Assembly (NCBI GenBank): GCA_020080175.1
Contig: JAGHQL010000102.1
Span: 29,350-93,349, forward strand
DNA length: 64,000 bases
Source: Glutinoglossum americanum
Lineage: Eukaryota; Ascomycota; Geoglossomycetes; Geoglossales; Geoglossaceae
Direction of reading: 5' to 3'
Under the pieces are notes generated by a model. That model saw nothing but the letters and a program-made list of their open reading frames with translations, was not told the DNA's origin and searched no databases. Position 1 is the stretch's first letter, and each line of letters starts with the position of its first letter. Both the position numbers and the translations under genes were made by a program. Shown in pieces: positions 1 through 15,890 of the stretch.

Positions 1-59
1 ATGGTCAAACGTGTTCGAATCTGTATTAAGGCACGAGGGGGGTCGACTAAATATTAATT

Positions 60-245
60 TGTATTTAATCTATTCTTCTAGACTCTAGCTACTATCCAAT
101 AGTAGTCTTCCGGCGTTAACAGTGCTCATTCCTCCCGAATAGCCCGAATCATTTCTTCTTTAGAACGATTCCGATGTTGCTTTCGGTTGGTGCATCGCTT
201 GATGATCGCCCAGACATTTTGAATCGGATTTAAGCCGGGAGACTA
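60..245 (-). pseudogene. Decayed Tc1/mariner transposase C-terminal fragment
   Basis: Read on the minus strand, about 240 down to 128 translates to a DDE-transposase tail: SPGLNPIQNVWAIIKR, a Lys/Arg-rich stretch, then RSKEEMIRAIREE. After an in-frame TGA the frame resumes as ALLTPEDYYWIVARV. The (S)PxLNPIxNVW motif around the last catalytic acidic residue, followed by a basic segment, is typical of Tc1/mariner elements. A stop also lies just before SPG, and no upstream catalytic domain is visible, so this is a dead fragment. The TGA sits where a Trp codon is expected, which fits a G-to-A change. Family assignment rests on the motif only. Confidence 0.7.
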
Positions 246-1346
246 AATATTCGGACTCTTATCCAAGCCTCGGCTAAACTCTACCCCAATCAAATCTTTC
301 CACTCAAAAGCTTGTATTTCAACTAGCGTAGTAAAGCCTAAATAGGGAGTATACGAACTAATCACGTGAGCATCCACACGACCAACAACCACCGACCTAA
401 TCCATCCATACTACATGAGCAGAACAATAGAGAATCTAGACTGTTCCCAACACTCCTCCACAAGCTAGGTTCTCTCGTGTGCTGCCAGAGTGATTAGCAT
501 CTACTGGTTCTAAAATATACCGCAAGCAGGAGATGTCTCAAATATGAATCTAAGAGCTTCCTTAGCAGGGGCAATCGCCTTCTACAGAGGGTCCTACCCT
601 CAGAAGTGGCCTGATAATGTGTGTATTCTTTGCCTAAAACTACCCTGTCATAACCTCCCATTTCGCGACGCGTCCTCCGAGGGCCCAGCCAGCCTCCGCA
701 ATCCTCAAAAGTCAGGTCAAGAAGTCGGCCTAAGCATATAATACCAACCGACAAAAATCTCCCGCAGCGTCGGGGGAACCTCGAATCGTTTTAGATGTGG
801 AGAATTTGGCAAATCCTTGCACGGGTTGTTCCGGCATCCACTCGCTTCATTGCCCCATTGGAACGATGGGGATCGCGAGGCGGGGGAGAAGGCCATTATT
901 GGCCATCCCTCTTATGCAACGGTACGCACGAACTCACTCCGTTGGCGATTCTCTTTCCCTCCTCCTCGTGAAAAGCCGCTTCCAGAACATCCAAGCTTTC
1001 CACGAGCGTCCGAAAACAGCGGCGGCAGTGTAATACCGTCACGTCGTGCCATGCATGTCCACCAGGAATGGGCTGCGTGGATGGTGTCGAATAGACCATT
1101 GCCTATTTAGCAAAAAAAAGATGGGTGTGCTAGATTGGGCTCGCTCGCTCCGGACACGCCAGGATGGACGAAAACAAAGTCGGACTTATATTCTCAATTC
1201 CGCTCTCCGTGAAAACATCTCTTCCTCCCTAGAGTCTATGGCTGAGGCTTCACGACTGGACTGAGCTACGATACTGGTCTTTTTCAATCACTTGGATACA
1301 CTGGAATTAGCCACCTTGACCGCCCTAACCCTTCACTCTTCCCATC
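246..1346. other. Gene-poor stretch, nothing assignable
   Basis: Short open frames exist on both strands (for example around 540-740 and 800-1110), but none has a recognisable domain, a coherent splice structure or similarity I can name. It may hold the upstream region of the MARVEL-like gene. Confidence 0.4.
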
Positions 1347-2228
1347 ATGGATCGTCTAACAGCTGCCAGCAATGAGCACATTCACCTCGTGCCTCAGCCC
1401 AGTTCGTCTTCCTTCCTCAGATTGACTGTGGTTACTGCCAATCACTGATATATCCTCTAGAATTTCTTTTCTTCGTGCGCATCGCTCAGGCCGTCCTGGC
1501 CGTGTTGGTGATCGCGCTGTCCGCTGCTTCGCTTGCGCAGCTTGGTTCCTACTTTAGTACCGTTGGGTCGTTGGGGTTCGTGATCTTTGTAGTAAGTGTG
1601 GGAAGGGGATCTGATTTTGGGTCTTTGTGGTCTCACTGCATGCTAGTGTCTATGCACAATAATCACCGTTGCATACCTCATCCTCTCGCCGATTTACCAA
1701 CCCAATCTCTACAACCGTTGGGCTGCCCTTTCGCTAGAGGTCTTTTGTGTCCTTTTTTGGCTGCCGGCTTTTGCCTCAGTGGGTGCCTGGGTATCTGCAA
1801 ACGCTGCTGTTTCTTCCTTAACCGGGCGCTACGGGGGTGTGCCTAGCTGTACGCATTCTCTTGCATCTAGCTGATTTTGCGGTTGCTGTATTGCTGGAGT
1901 GGCTAATCCCAAAACAGACTGGGCAAAAGGCTTCCACACTGCTTCTGCTGCTGCGGGCCTGGGTGGCTTGGAGTTGTAAGCTTTATCCTCACTTCCCCAG
2001 CCTGAATTTCCATAGTCTAAGGTTTATTCGGCAAGTGTCCTTTTCCTTGTTACGCTAATTACCTTCTCAATCTTCGTGCACCGTCACCGAACGAGTGGAG
2101 CACCAGCGCGAGCTGGGCAACCCTTCGCTCCGGGAAGAGGTCTACCCCCTACTAGCATGGATGACCTGGGGCAACAAGAACAATCTTCAAAGGCCGCCCC
2201 ACTGCCGCAGACCGTTGCATATCCTTGA
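1347..2228 (+). CDS. MARVEL-like four-helix membrane protein
   Basis: The likely start is the ATG at 1347. Exon 1 is 1347-1401, then an intron at 1402-1460 leads in frame into KFLFFVRIAQAVLAVLV, the first membrane helix. A GTAAGT donor at 1592 ends that exon. The next coding block, from about 1665, reads TVAYLILSPIYQPNLYNRW and continues into a third hydrophobic segment. A further block (DWAKGFHTASAAAGLGG, about 1915-1970) precedes the fourth helix (SVLFLVTLITFSIFVHRHR) and a Gln/Pro-rich cytosolic tail that ends at TGA 2226-2228. Four helices with this spacing and the AAAGLGG block resemble fungal MARVEL-domain proteins, which are integral membrane proteins of mostly unknown role. The last two exon junctions do not join in frame with canonical GT-AG sites, so a sequence error, an unusual site or a broken gene is possible. 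Confidence 0.6.
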
Positions 2229-3701
2229 AGAGGATTGGGCGGTAGCATTCAGTCAGGATATCGAGGCGCATAGTTAGTAACATGCAGATGCAAGACTGAT
2301 TGAATCGATTGGAAATTTGGGCAGAGCCAGAGGATTTCGAGATGTTTTCTTCATTTGATGTTCACTTGTTACGTTATGTATGTTATTCTAGTTGAATTCC
2401 TTTATGTGATCGGACTCCTTTAAAAAATTCCAAACCTTTGCCGCCCACCGCGCTTATCTTATCGCCTGAAATCTTCACATACTCCCTCACTATTGGCGTG
2501 GCTGGCCTTGGTGTTTCCCAATTTGGCTCACAGCTCCCTAGCTCTACATTTTATTCCTAGAGATGGCAGATAGTTGCTCAGATCTGGCAACCGTAGAGTT
2601 ATCGGTCCAGTATCGGGTGCGCTGGACAAATTGCCAAAGGATTATCGATAACCATGGCAGAACGCAAACTCCCTTGGATTACTCAAGAGTCGGGGCACAC
2701 GCTGGTGGCCGAGCTTTGCCAGCGAAATTAATTTCGCAAAGTGGGCATGTGTTTGACCCTAAGTTCGAGCACGGTACGTATTCATTGCTTGCCGCCATAT
2801 CCGAGAACCTCCATTGGCCATGGCCGGGCACATTCTTCGTGATCTAGACTTCAAGTCCGCATAAACGTGCTGGCTTCCATAGGTAGGTTTTGATCGATTG
2901 TAGCCCGGTGGGGATCGTCAATGTGATGTTGATGACTGGGATACGTCAAAGCTGAAACCTCCTTTTGGAAAGTTCTAACGAACGAGACCACAACGAGCCT
3001 GTCCCCATCATAATTCCCCACTGGATAGTATCGATTGTGTATCGACTGACCTATTCTTTTGTGAGTAAGTTGGTTGGGGAATGAGTTTGACCCTGATCCT
3101 CCATACATACACCGGGTAATCAGTTAACTAGTTGACATCGCCGACAATACATTCGATAGGCCATATACATCCCCACCAATCGGACCCTTCACCAGGCCCT
3201 GGTCTTACGAATCCGGACTCAGAAGCATCCCTGGCAAAAAAAAGGAAGGATTGCTGTGTAGCACCACACTTTCGATGGCATATAGGATTGTCAATAAGAT
3301 ATCTCCACGCACGCACAGCTTTTCCCTCTCTAGATGAGTCTAAAATATACAGTTTTTCAGCCACGTTGTCAGTTATTGGCGCAGAAAGAGTAGACATCAA
3401 CTGAGAAAGTATGATAGAAGTTTTGGACCAGCGCATGATGTGGTCGTTTTGATGGTTGGTGGCTTTCTGCGGTCTTTGGGTTGAGGGAGGGCTGAAGGGG
3501 AAAATGAGAGCCTTGTTAAAAGCTGAAACCTCGGAGCACGCCTGATATCCTGAGGAACTCGCTGCTGTGATCCTGATGGTGCTTGGGCACGGCAGTCTAT
3601 AGAATCCTACTATTAGTGCTTTGCTTCCCGCCGAACTTCTCTCCTCAAACGATTATCCTACCTCGCACCACCCATAACTACTCGTTCCAAGGAAAGAAGA
3701 A
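2229..3701. other. Intergenic region with weak unassigned ORFs
   Basis: There is a plus-strand open frame at 2563-2847 (94 codons) and minus-strand frames at 2851-3108 and 3128-3436. They have no recognisable domain, and I could not link them with convincing splice sites. They could be remnants of a degenerate gene. The last 120 bp lead into the CFEM-like gene. Confidence 0.3.
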
Positions 3702-4433
3702 ATGGATTCCAGACCAGCCCGACAACCATTCCCGGGGGCACGCATTCACAGCATCCCCTTGCTTTTCCTTCTTGTACTCCCCCTCTCCGTCCTCGCAATC
3801 GGCTCCACAGTCTCCATCGAATCTGTCGCCGACTTCGCCACACAGCGACCGTGCGTAACTGACTGCTTGTATGGGTTTGGCCCCGGGGACGGTTCGGGGT
3901 CCCTAGGGTCCTTCCTCAAATGCGGGGGCCCACTCCTCGACTCCTGTTTCTGCCGGTCGGACCTTCAGCCGACGGCGAAACCATGGATCTCGACATGTGC
4001 GAGTCGATTCTGCAGCGGGGAGGCAATCGATGTGAATAATGCGGTGTCGCTGTACACAGCGTATTGCGCGACGGCGGGGAAGGACCTGCCACCAACGACG
4101 ACGATAGCTGCTGCGAGTAATGAAGGGGGTGCGGGCTTGAAGACGCTTACTGTCTCACGCATATTGGTTACAAGCAATGGGGCTGTGGTGACAAGTGCTG
4201 TGGCACCAGGCGTGACAATTATTAATCAGAATGATCCCAACTTTAGCCAGCTTGTGAACCTCAACTTGCCGGGAAAGAGCGGGGTGGGGGGTTTGAGGGT
4301 GGACTTGTACGTCTTGTGCCGTTTTTATATTTGTGCCGCAAGCATTTGGTGCCCTCTAACTAATGTTATCTCTCCCAGGTTGACTGAAACGCTTGCTTTG
4401 GGCACCTTATTGGTTGTTGTTGCTCTTCTGTAA
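3702..4433 (+). CDS. Secreted/GPI-type CFEM-like cysteine-rich protein
   Basis: Exons are 3702-4306 and 4379-4433, with a 72-bp intron (GTACGT donor, CTAAC branch site, CCCAG acceptor), giving about 219 residues. The N-terminus has a hydrophobic signal-peptide-like segment (SIPLLFLLVLPLSVLA, about residues 17-32). Next comes an eight-cysteine region at about residues 50-122 with the spacing C-x3-C-x18-C-x7-C-x-C-x14-C-x4-C-x16-C, close to the fungal CFEM arrangement though with a longer gap after the second Cys. A Thr/Ser-bearing stalk follows, and the protein ends in a hydrophobic tail (LALGTLLVVVALL) that would fit a GPI signal or a single membrane span. CFEM proteins act at the cell surface, some in haem-iron capture and others in host interaction. 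The specific role here is unknown. Confidence 0.75.
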   Translation: MDSRPARQPFPGARIHSIPLLFLLVLPLSVLAIGSTVSIESVADFATQRPCVTDCLYGFGPGDGSGSLGSFLKCGGPLLDSCFCRSDLQPTAKPWISTCASRFCSGEAIDVNNAVSLYTAYCATAGKDLPPTTTIAAASNEGGAGLKTLTVSRILVTSNGAVVTSAVAPGVTIINQNDPNFSQLVNLNLPGKSGVGGLRVDLYVLCRFYICAASIWCPLTNVISPRLTETLALGTLLVVVALL

Positions 4434-5872
4434 TTCAGGCTTAGTGAAAGCGTCGCGAAGGTATCGTTTCCTGGTCACTTCCCTACTTTCCGAATATCAG
4501 CGTGTCGTTTCTAGGAGGAATGTTTCTCTCTAGGTTGTCATGCTTGGATCTCACTGGCTTCCTGTTTCTTGAGCAGCGTCTGGCCTACACGGTTCTACAA
4601 AGTTTCCTCCATGGCTCTTGTTCTCCTATTTGACAGGCTGGTTCTCTGCCTATTTACCCTCAACGTAAATTTCGTTCGTTGAAAATGAACACTTTGTTAG
4701 TAGTAAAGTAGAGCCCGGGATGCTACTCCTAGTTACTACTCCTGGTAAACTCACCCCCTTAGGGGGCGAGGCCTGGTTCCTAGACTTTAATCCGTACTGT
4801 GCGCCTGCGTTTTGCGTGGACCTATATTTTAACTTAGCTTTTACTTCAATTCGTGTCCCCAAAGCATTCAAACTGACGCGGATCACTGCGAATACAAATG
4901 AAACAATCACGTAGCCCTTGTACTATAGGGACTGGATGCAAGGAGCAATCGTGCTCCCGCCGCATCCCATAAAGAGATAACTGCATGCAACGGACGACCA
5001 AAAAACCAGCGGCGAGCAAGTAGTACATGAGGTTCTCTATCAACCCAGGCGCAGTGTGATGAACAATGAAGCATTTCCTCGCCGTTCGAGCGCAGCTGAA
5101 AGGGAACCCCATTGTGCTCTCCACCAGTGTTAACCAGCGTGTTCCTATCATAGTTATAGTCAGTATATCACTTTGTTTTATTGCACTACTTCGAGACTTG
5201 AATGCTCTGACAGAAGCGAAGCCATCAATAAAGTAGTACCATTCCAACGACCTCAGCAGTGACACCAGTATTAATGACCCTTATCACCCTAGCGGGAAGC
5301 GTCTCAGAGTACCAATACCACCTAGCTGTCAAAGGTTATTAGCTCATCAAGAGCAGGCTGCCAGGAACCCAACTCTGGGCCGCTAACTTACTAGTATTGT
5401 GTCCTCCTTGCTATTTCAAATTGGAGGGTCGAAATTGGATACATACTGACTAGACTTATGTCATCCTAGTGGCCCATAGGGGCGTTCCGCGCCCAACTAT
5501 TTGGGAAGGATGGTTAAATATCCAACCGAACGCAAGCTCTAGGTACGAATAATACAACAGGGCCAAGGCAAGAGAGACATCCTTTTGAACGCATTTCGAT
5601 TCAGCTTCTGTCTGCTAAAGGGGCTCTGCCAACCCCAAAAAACAAGAGTTAGTTATTCTTTATCCTAGGGACTTTTCGGTTTTTCCAGCATCTGTTATTC
5701 ACTGTTGCGTCCGGCCGCCCTCCGAGCTGCAGCGGAACCAGTTAATTCGTTGCTCGATCGTGCTTACTGATTGGCAGTCGTGTGTGGGAGAACTACTATG
5801 GTAGCCGACGAAAGTAATGTTAGCGTGGTGTAGGAGTGCGATCCCGATTTCATGCTACTTTATATACAATAG
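4434..5872. other. Gene-poor region, no feature recognised
   Basis: Open frames are short on both strands. The longest, minus 4846-5265, has no domain I recognise and lacks coding-like structure. This stretch may hold the 3' end of the CFEM-like transcript and old intergenic sequence. Confidence 0.4.
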
Positions 5873-6005
5873 AATTTAGTATGTCCTCTCTTTGCATCAA
5901 TAACTGCCTGACAATGTTCCCTCATCTCCTTAATTAATGTATCCTGCTCTAGCCACTCTTTTGCTCTAGCGGCCATCATGCTCCCAATCGGGCTTTTATT
6001 CTCTG
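5873..6005 (-). pseudogene. Tc1/mariner transposase C-terminal tail (second fragment)
   Basis: On the minus strand this reads SPIGSMMAARAKEWLEQD, then TLIKEMREHCQAVIDAKRG and HTKFYCI. The ending CQAVIDA(K/R)xGHTK(F/Y) is the characteristic C-terminus of Tc1-type transposases. No DDE core is attached, so only a tail survives. The same ARAKEWLEQD-like segment recurs in degenerate form within 6540-6740, which links this fragment to the adjacent repeats. Confidence 0.65.
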
Positions 6006-6114
6006 GCCGCTCAGCTTCTCTAGCCGCCTAGTTTCTCACCTAGTGTAAGAGCTTTCAATGCCAAGACGACACGAAGGCACTCCGACGTTAAGGGCTTTCA
6101 GGAGGTTCGATGAC

Positions 6115-6530
6115 AGTGTGACGTCACACCTCGCAGCAACAACGATGGCTAGCCGACTAGCCTACGTGTAGATAAGACTTAGATATATGAGGACTTATGG
6201 ATTAACTTAATGGTCTGAGGATAACTGAACGTTGGTCCAACTTAGAATGTAGAGCAGGCGGAATAGACTTAATTGTAGCAGGCAAGAAATATAAAAGACT
6301 GATCGCTGACCTCCAAGCGGGAGGCCAGCGAGTCGCATATATACACGATGGGGGATGAAGAATGACTGGGGCATTATATTGCAACAAGAATGCAAGCCTC
6401 CGGCATTCATATATGAATGTATGCTTCCGGAGTCCATATCACCATATGGACGAGACGTCGCTGGCGTCACGTGAGCTAGTTACCCGGCCCCAGAGGCTCA
6501 ACGGCCTCGCCGGGTAACCGACCGCGAGTC
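6115..6530. repeat. Palindrome-rich inserted segment inside repeat array
   Basis: This block interrupts the CTCTAGCC-type repeats found on both sides (before 6010 and after 6540). It holds a perfect 16-bp palindrome at 6404-6419 (CATTCATATATGAATG), a 10-bp inverted repeat at 6479-6488 / 6509-6518 (GTTACCCGGC / GCCGGGTAAC), a TGTGACGTCAC at 6115 and a TATA-like TATAAAAG near 6289. A solo LTR or a small non-autonomous element is possible. I could not define target-site duplications, so the exact ends are unknown. Confidence 0.35.
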
Positions 6531-6539
6531 ATGATCTGC

Positions 6540-6790
6540 TCTGGTCCCTGTCTTGCTCTAGCCACTTTTTTGCTCTAACCGCCTGGCTTCTCTGGCCATC
6601 TAACTTCTCTGGTTCCCGTCTTGCTCTAGCTACTTTTTTGCTCTAGCCACCTGGCTTCTCTGGTCACCTAGCCTCTCTAGCTTCCGTCCTGCTCTAGCCA
6701 CTCTAGCTACCATCATACCCCCAATCAGGCTCTCATATTCTAACTTTGTATCCAGTCCTTACCTTGCCCTGGCCGCTCCTTTACTTCAGC
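6540..6790. repeat. Imperfect tandem repeats derived from transposase tail
   Basis: On the plus strand, TTGCTCTAGC(C/T)ACTTTTTTGC and CTGGCTTCTCTGG-like units recur with a spacing of about 60-75 bp. On the minus strand one copy reads ARAKK, stop, LEQD, against ARAKEWLEQD in the neighbouring transposase tail. The repeats therefore look like amplified and mutated copies of that coding segment. The difference GAG TGG to AAG TAG is all G-to-A. Confidence 0.5.
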
Positions 6791-7518
6791 CACCCTCCTG
6801 CTCTCTCGCTACATTCAATATTCAGCACTCGTACTCTGGGTTATTGTGCTCCCCTTACGCATTACTCAGCACTTGTACTCTCAATCTCGTCTGCTATAGC
6901 GTTGTTTCTCCCATAGCAATAAATTCAAGATTCTGTTTTGCAATTTACTTGATATCTATCATTCAGGTCGGAAACGGCGAGGTGAATTTTAGGAACTGGT
7001 TCACGAGTTGGTGGGGTGCCCGTTTCGGCTCTCGCTCTCGTGGGCGGTAATAAGGTGGGTGACGTTTTAAGCGGCAACGCCCATGATGGAAAGGCATCAA
7101 AAAACGGCGTCAAAACCCTCAGTTTTCGGATGCCATTTCACTGACATATCGTGTTACAACGTACTGATGATAGATACGATATGGTTTGAAGTCAAGACCC
7201 CGAACTCCGCCATCTATGTGTTATATGCGTAGCTCAGCAACGAAAGCCCTGATACACACTCTCCACAGTTCTATATACTCAGCGACGTTACTAGTTCTGT
7301 AGACTTAGCAGAAGGGTTTTCGATCGCCTTTGCTGTGTAGGACAATTAATGGGGCGTGCCAGGAATTTCGTCGCTGACCAGTTCCGTGCGTATTTACAAT
7401 GCTGGTATGCCGCTAAGTGCTGTCCATAGAGACCAATTTAAAATGGAAAAAACACAAGCCCTTCCTCACATACTTATTATACCCCCCACGGCGCCGGAGC
7501 TCTTCTCGCGCCAACTCA
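6791..7518. other. Intergenic region upstream of the Cut12 gene 3' end
   Basis: No coding or RNA feature is recognised. It probably contains the 3' untranslated region of the minus-strand gene that ends at 7519. Confidence 0.4.
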
Positions 7519-10029
7519 TCATACCTCTCGCATGTCGACTCCAGGTACCATATTCTCCTTTTGTGGCGCTTTATCCCGCAATCTCTTCTCCGCATTTCTC
7601 TGCTCTAGCCGTGCTTTGGCAGCTGCCGCTCGTTCCGGAGGCAGACTAGACCTTGTCTTTGCTACCCTCAAGCTCTCGGTCCGACGAACTCCTGTTCCTG
7701 CACTAGGTCTCGAAGGTGGTGGTGGTGGCGCAGCCGTCGTCCTTAGGGGCAGGGTCAAAGGCTGCATCTTCGGCGGGCTGGACGGGATGCTAAAGAACGA
7801 TGGGCGAGGCGAATCGTACGTTTTGCTTTGTCCATGGGTTGTCCTGGAGGTGAATGCCTCAGGCGAGGGTAAAGCTAGCGAGGGAGAGTCGAGTGAGTAT
7901 CGCCGCCCGCGGCGTCGGGCGCTGCCTGGCGTTCTTTCCGGGGACTGCAGCCCGGGCATACGGTTCTGGTTCTCATGGTTGGGGTTGTGGCTTAGATCTA
8001 GGAGTGCCGCATTCGGCAGGGAAGCACGGTTTGCCGATGGCCAGCCTCTGGCTGCTGGTATAGAAGAAACTTCAGCGGCCGAGTGTAGTTTGTAGTGCTT
8101 GTCGGAGGGGTCGTACGATCCTCTATCTTTGGGTTTAGGTAATCGGGCTGCGCTCTCACCTTGCTTAGGTGGTTGATGTCGTGTCTTAAGACGTTCGATC
8201 TCAGCTTGGCAATCACGAAGTTCGGTCTGCACCGCATCCCTCTCAAGTCGCATGTTAGAGACTTCCTCTCGTGCTTGACGAAGTTCTCTGAGCGTCTTCC
8301 GTTGTTGCTGCTGCCATTCATCGTGAGTTCTGTCTGTGCTGCCATGGCTCTTTGCGGCGGCTGCCCTTAAATCCTCAATTTGCCTCTCGTAATCTTTAAT
8401 AGCTTCCTGCTGGCTGAAACACTGTTGCTCCAGCTTTCCAAGGGCGCCGAAGTCGCCCTTAGTCGATATTCTCAGCCGGTCCCTGAGGTTTGAGGTCTCC
8501 TGTTCAAAATTTGCTCTCTCATCGCTAGACCTCTTCTTCAGTTTCTCACCGGCTACTTGGTGGTCAGCCTTTGCCTGCAAGAGTCGCTCCTTATACTCAT
8601 TCTTCTGAGTGACGAGTTTTTCTTCCCTCTGCTTATGCTTCTCTTCCCGCGCTATCCGTCTTTTGTCATTGCGTTCAAGCTCCTCCTTGGCTTTCTCCAA
8701 ATCCTTTGACAAAGATAGCTTCTCCTCGTCAAGCTTCTGCGCTTTCAGCTCGGCCCCCTTTAAGGTACTCCGAAGCTCCTCTACCTCCAGTTGAAGTAAG
8801 TTTATCTCTCGAAGTTGCTCTCTTGCTCTCTTCAGCTCCTGACCGACTTGGATGAGGGTGTGCTCCGTCTGCGGAATCGCCAGTTTCTTGGTCCCGAGAC
8901 TCTCTTGTTCAATGGGAATACCGTGCTGCTCCAAGGCGGCCTGAAACCGATCCACCTTTTCTTTGTACTCTACAGCTAACGCGGTTTGACGTGCCAATCC
9001 CTTCACTATTTCGCTTGACTGATCAGTGCCATTCCCGTCGCCATGCACGCGGCTAGCAGCCATCTGAGCCGCAAGTTCAGAGATTTTCTCTTCCATCTCA
9101 ACAACCTTTTTTCTCTCCTCTCGAAGCTTGTTGCCTAATTCTACGGCTTCCGAATCCTTCTTCTTCGCATAAGATCTCGCCAAGTACTTATATTTCACTA
9201 ATTTCTTCATCTCATGATCCGTCTTTTCCTGGTACTGATCATATTCAGTCTTCCAGTATCGGCCTGACCTCGACCGCGGCTTGTTCAAATCAACGGTTAT
9301 GTCCCCCTCTTCTCCGGAGTCTGACAAGTCTGGTTCGAATTCTCCAACCGCATTTTTTGCGTCCAAGCCCCCCAAACCCTCGACTAAGTCTGTCCCAGGG
9401 TTCTTCCGTCTTGGCGCTTTACCTTTCACAAGCTTGGTATTTGTAGATGTGGTGTTGCGGACTTCGTACAATGTATTGGTCAAACTAGTCCTAGCACGCC
9501 TTGACCCCGGAGTCGTAGCCTTAGGAGTCCAGGGACTCGGATACTTTCCGGGTAGATTACTAGGCAGCCCGCTTCTGCCTCCTGCCTCATTGTCGATGAC
9601 TGCAGCACCAAAAGAAACCGTTTTGCGGCGGTTTGAAGCTGTACCTGGTGTCAAGAGAATTCCCGCGGGCTTTGTCGGTGATGAGGAATATAATGACCTA
9701 TCGGGAGCGGCCATTGAGGGAACGAACTTAGCGCCTGCGCCACTGCTTCGGCTGGTCCTGTCGTACACTTCGTCCCCGGGCGTTGGACTCTCGTCTATGT
9801 TCTCAGTATCGTGGGGCGTACCAAATAATGCAGTTTTGAAGGCTCGAATTGCGAATACCGGAGCCGGAGTCTCTGGGGCATCAGGCATACAAGTGATATC
9901 ACCACCTGTACAGCACGTCAGAAATTACAAGGTGGCCGCAAGGGACTTCATAATCTGCAAACCTGCTTCAGGCGGCACCGCGTTCACCGCCGTTTCTGAG
10001 CGCGGAGCGCCCCGGAGCCATCCAAGCAT
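7519..10029 (-). CDS. cut12: Spindle pole body protein, Cut12-like
   Basis: The coding sequence is complement(7519-9905, 9963-10029), about 817 residues. Exon 1 gives MLGWLRGAPRSETAV and joins in phase across a 57-bp intron to PETPAPVFAIRAFKTALFGT. The conserved fungal Cut12 N-terminal block is thus restored, which is why I prefer the ATG at 10029 over the internal one at 9888. About residues 100-125 hold GILLTPGTASNRRKTVSFG, the family hallmark. KTVSF also fits an RVxF-type PP1-docking site, a feature known for fission yeast Cut12. A long coiled coil spans about residues 240-630. The C-terminal third is Pro/Ser-rich with a poly-Pro run. Cut12 anchors and activates mitotic machinery at the spindle pole body. 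The gene is divergent from GCN2. Confidence 0.85.
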
Positions 10030-10487
10030 AGCTGCGAAAATTGTCGCAAAATAGCCTGCGAAGCTATGATGCTATACTGATCTACCAAATCCCGAGGTTG
10101 GTACTGATTGATCTACACTCGCTGGTTGCTCGCGATTGATACAGATCCCCGCCGTGTGTGGTGATGTTATTATGCTTGCCAGTTTGTTTACATGGACCTT
10201 TACCGACGATGGGCCATTGCTGAGTCATATACACGTGACACTCGATAACTCGATAACGCCGTCACACTGTTCGCCAAACTGCATCAGCATTATGTTGTGT
10301 TTATTCTGCTCTACACTACATATTTCCACCCGAAAGCAAATAGAAATCGCCGAAATGTCCAGCAATCTCACGTAGGGGCGGCAGCTTCGGCTGCGTACAA
10401 CTTCCCCAGCATCTAACACCCATCCAACTCCGGTGATGCTTAGCAAAAAAAAACCTCCCTAGTCCACTACACGTGTGAAAGTCTGGG
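10030..10487. promoter_or_regulatory. Shared upstream region of cut12 and GCN2
   Basis: This 458-bp divergent intergenic region contains a perfect Gcn4/CPC1-type site, TGAGTCA at 10221-10227, and a CACGTG E-box about 6 bp further on. The Gcn4-type site lies about 265 bp from the GCN2 start. Function is inferred from the motifs only. Confidence 0.5.
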
Positions 10488-15727
<5,240 letters not shown>

Positions 15728-15890
15728 TGATATCGGAGTGAGCGGTTGACCCCAGACTTGACTCTTATTTCAAGGGGGTGATTCTGGCGCAGAGGGTTGG
15801 CTTGTGAGAAAGTATTTGTGGTATTCTTTGTGCGCTTTTAAATGACATTAATATATATACAGCTGCTAATGATACCACACCATCACTTTT

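Noticed and set aside
1-60. T-loop-like GTTCGAATC at about 12-20 suggesting a tRNA end
   Set aside because: The flanking bases cannot form a 5-bp T stem, and no acceptor stem is visible.
4846-5265. Minus-strand frame of 139 codons
   Set aside because: No domain, no splice logic and odd composition; it lies in repeat-rich DNA.
9281-10054. Plus-strand open frame of 257 codons
   Set aside because: It is antisense to the Cut12 coding exon; the conserved protein is on the minus strand.
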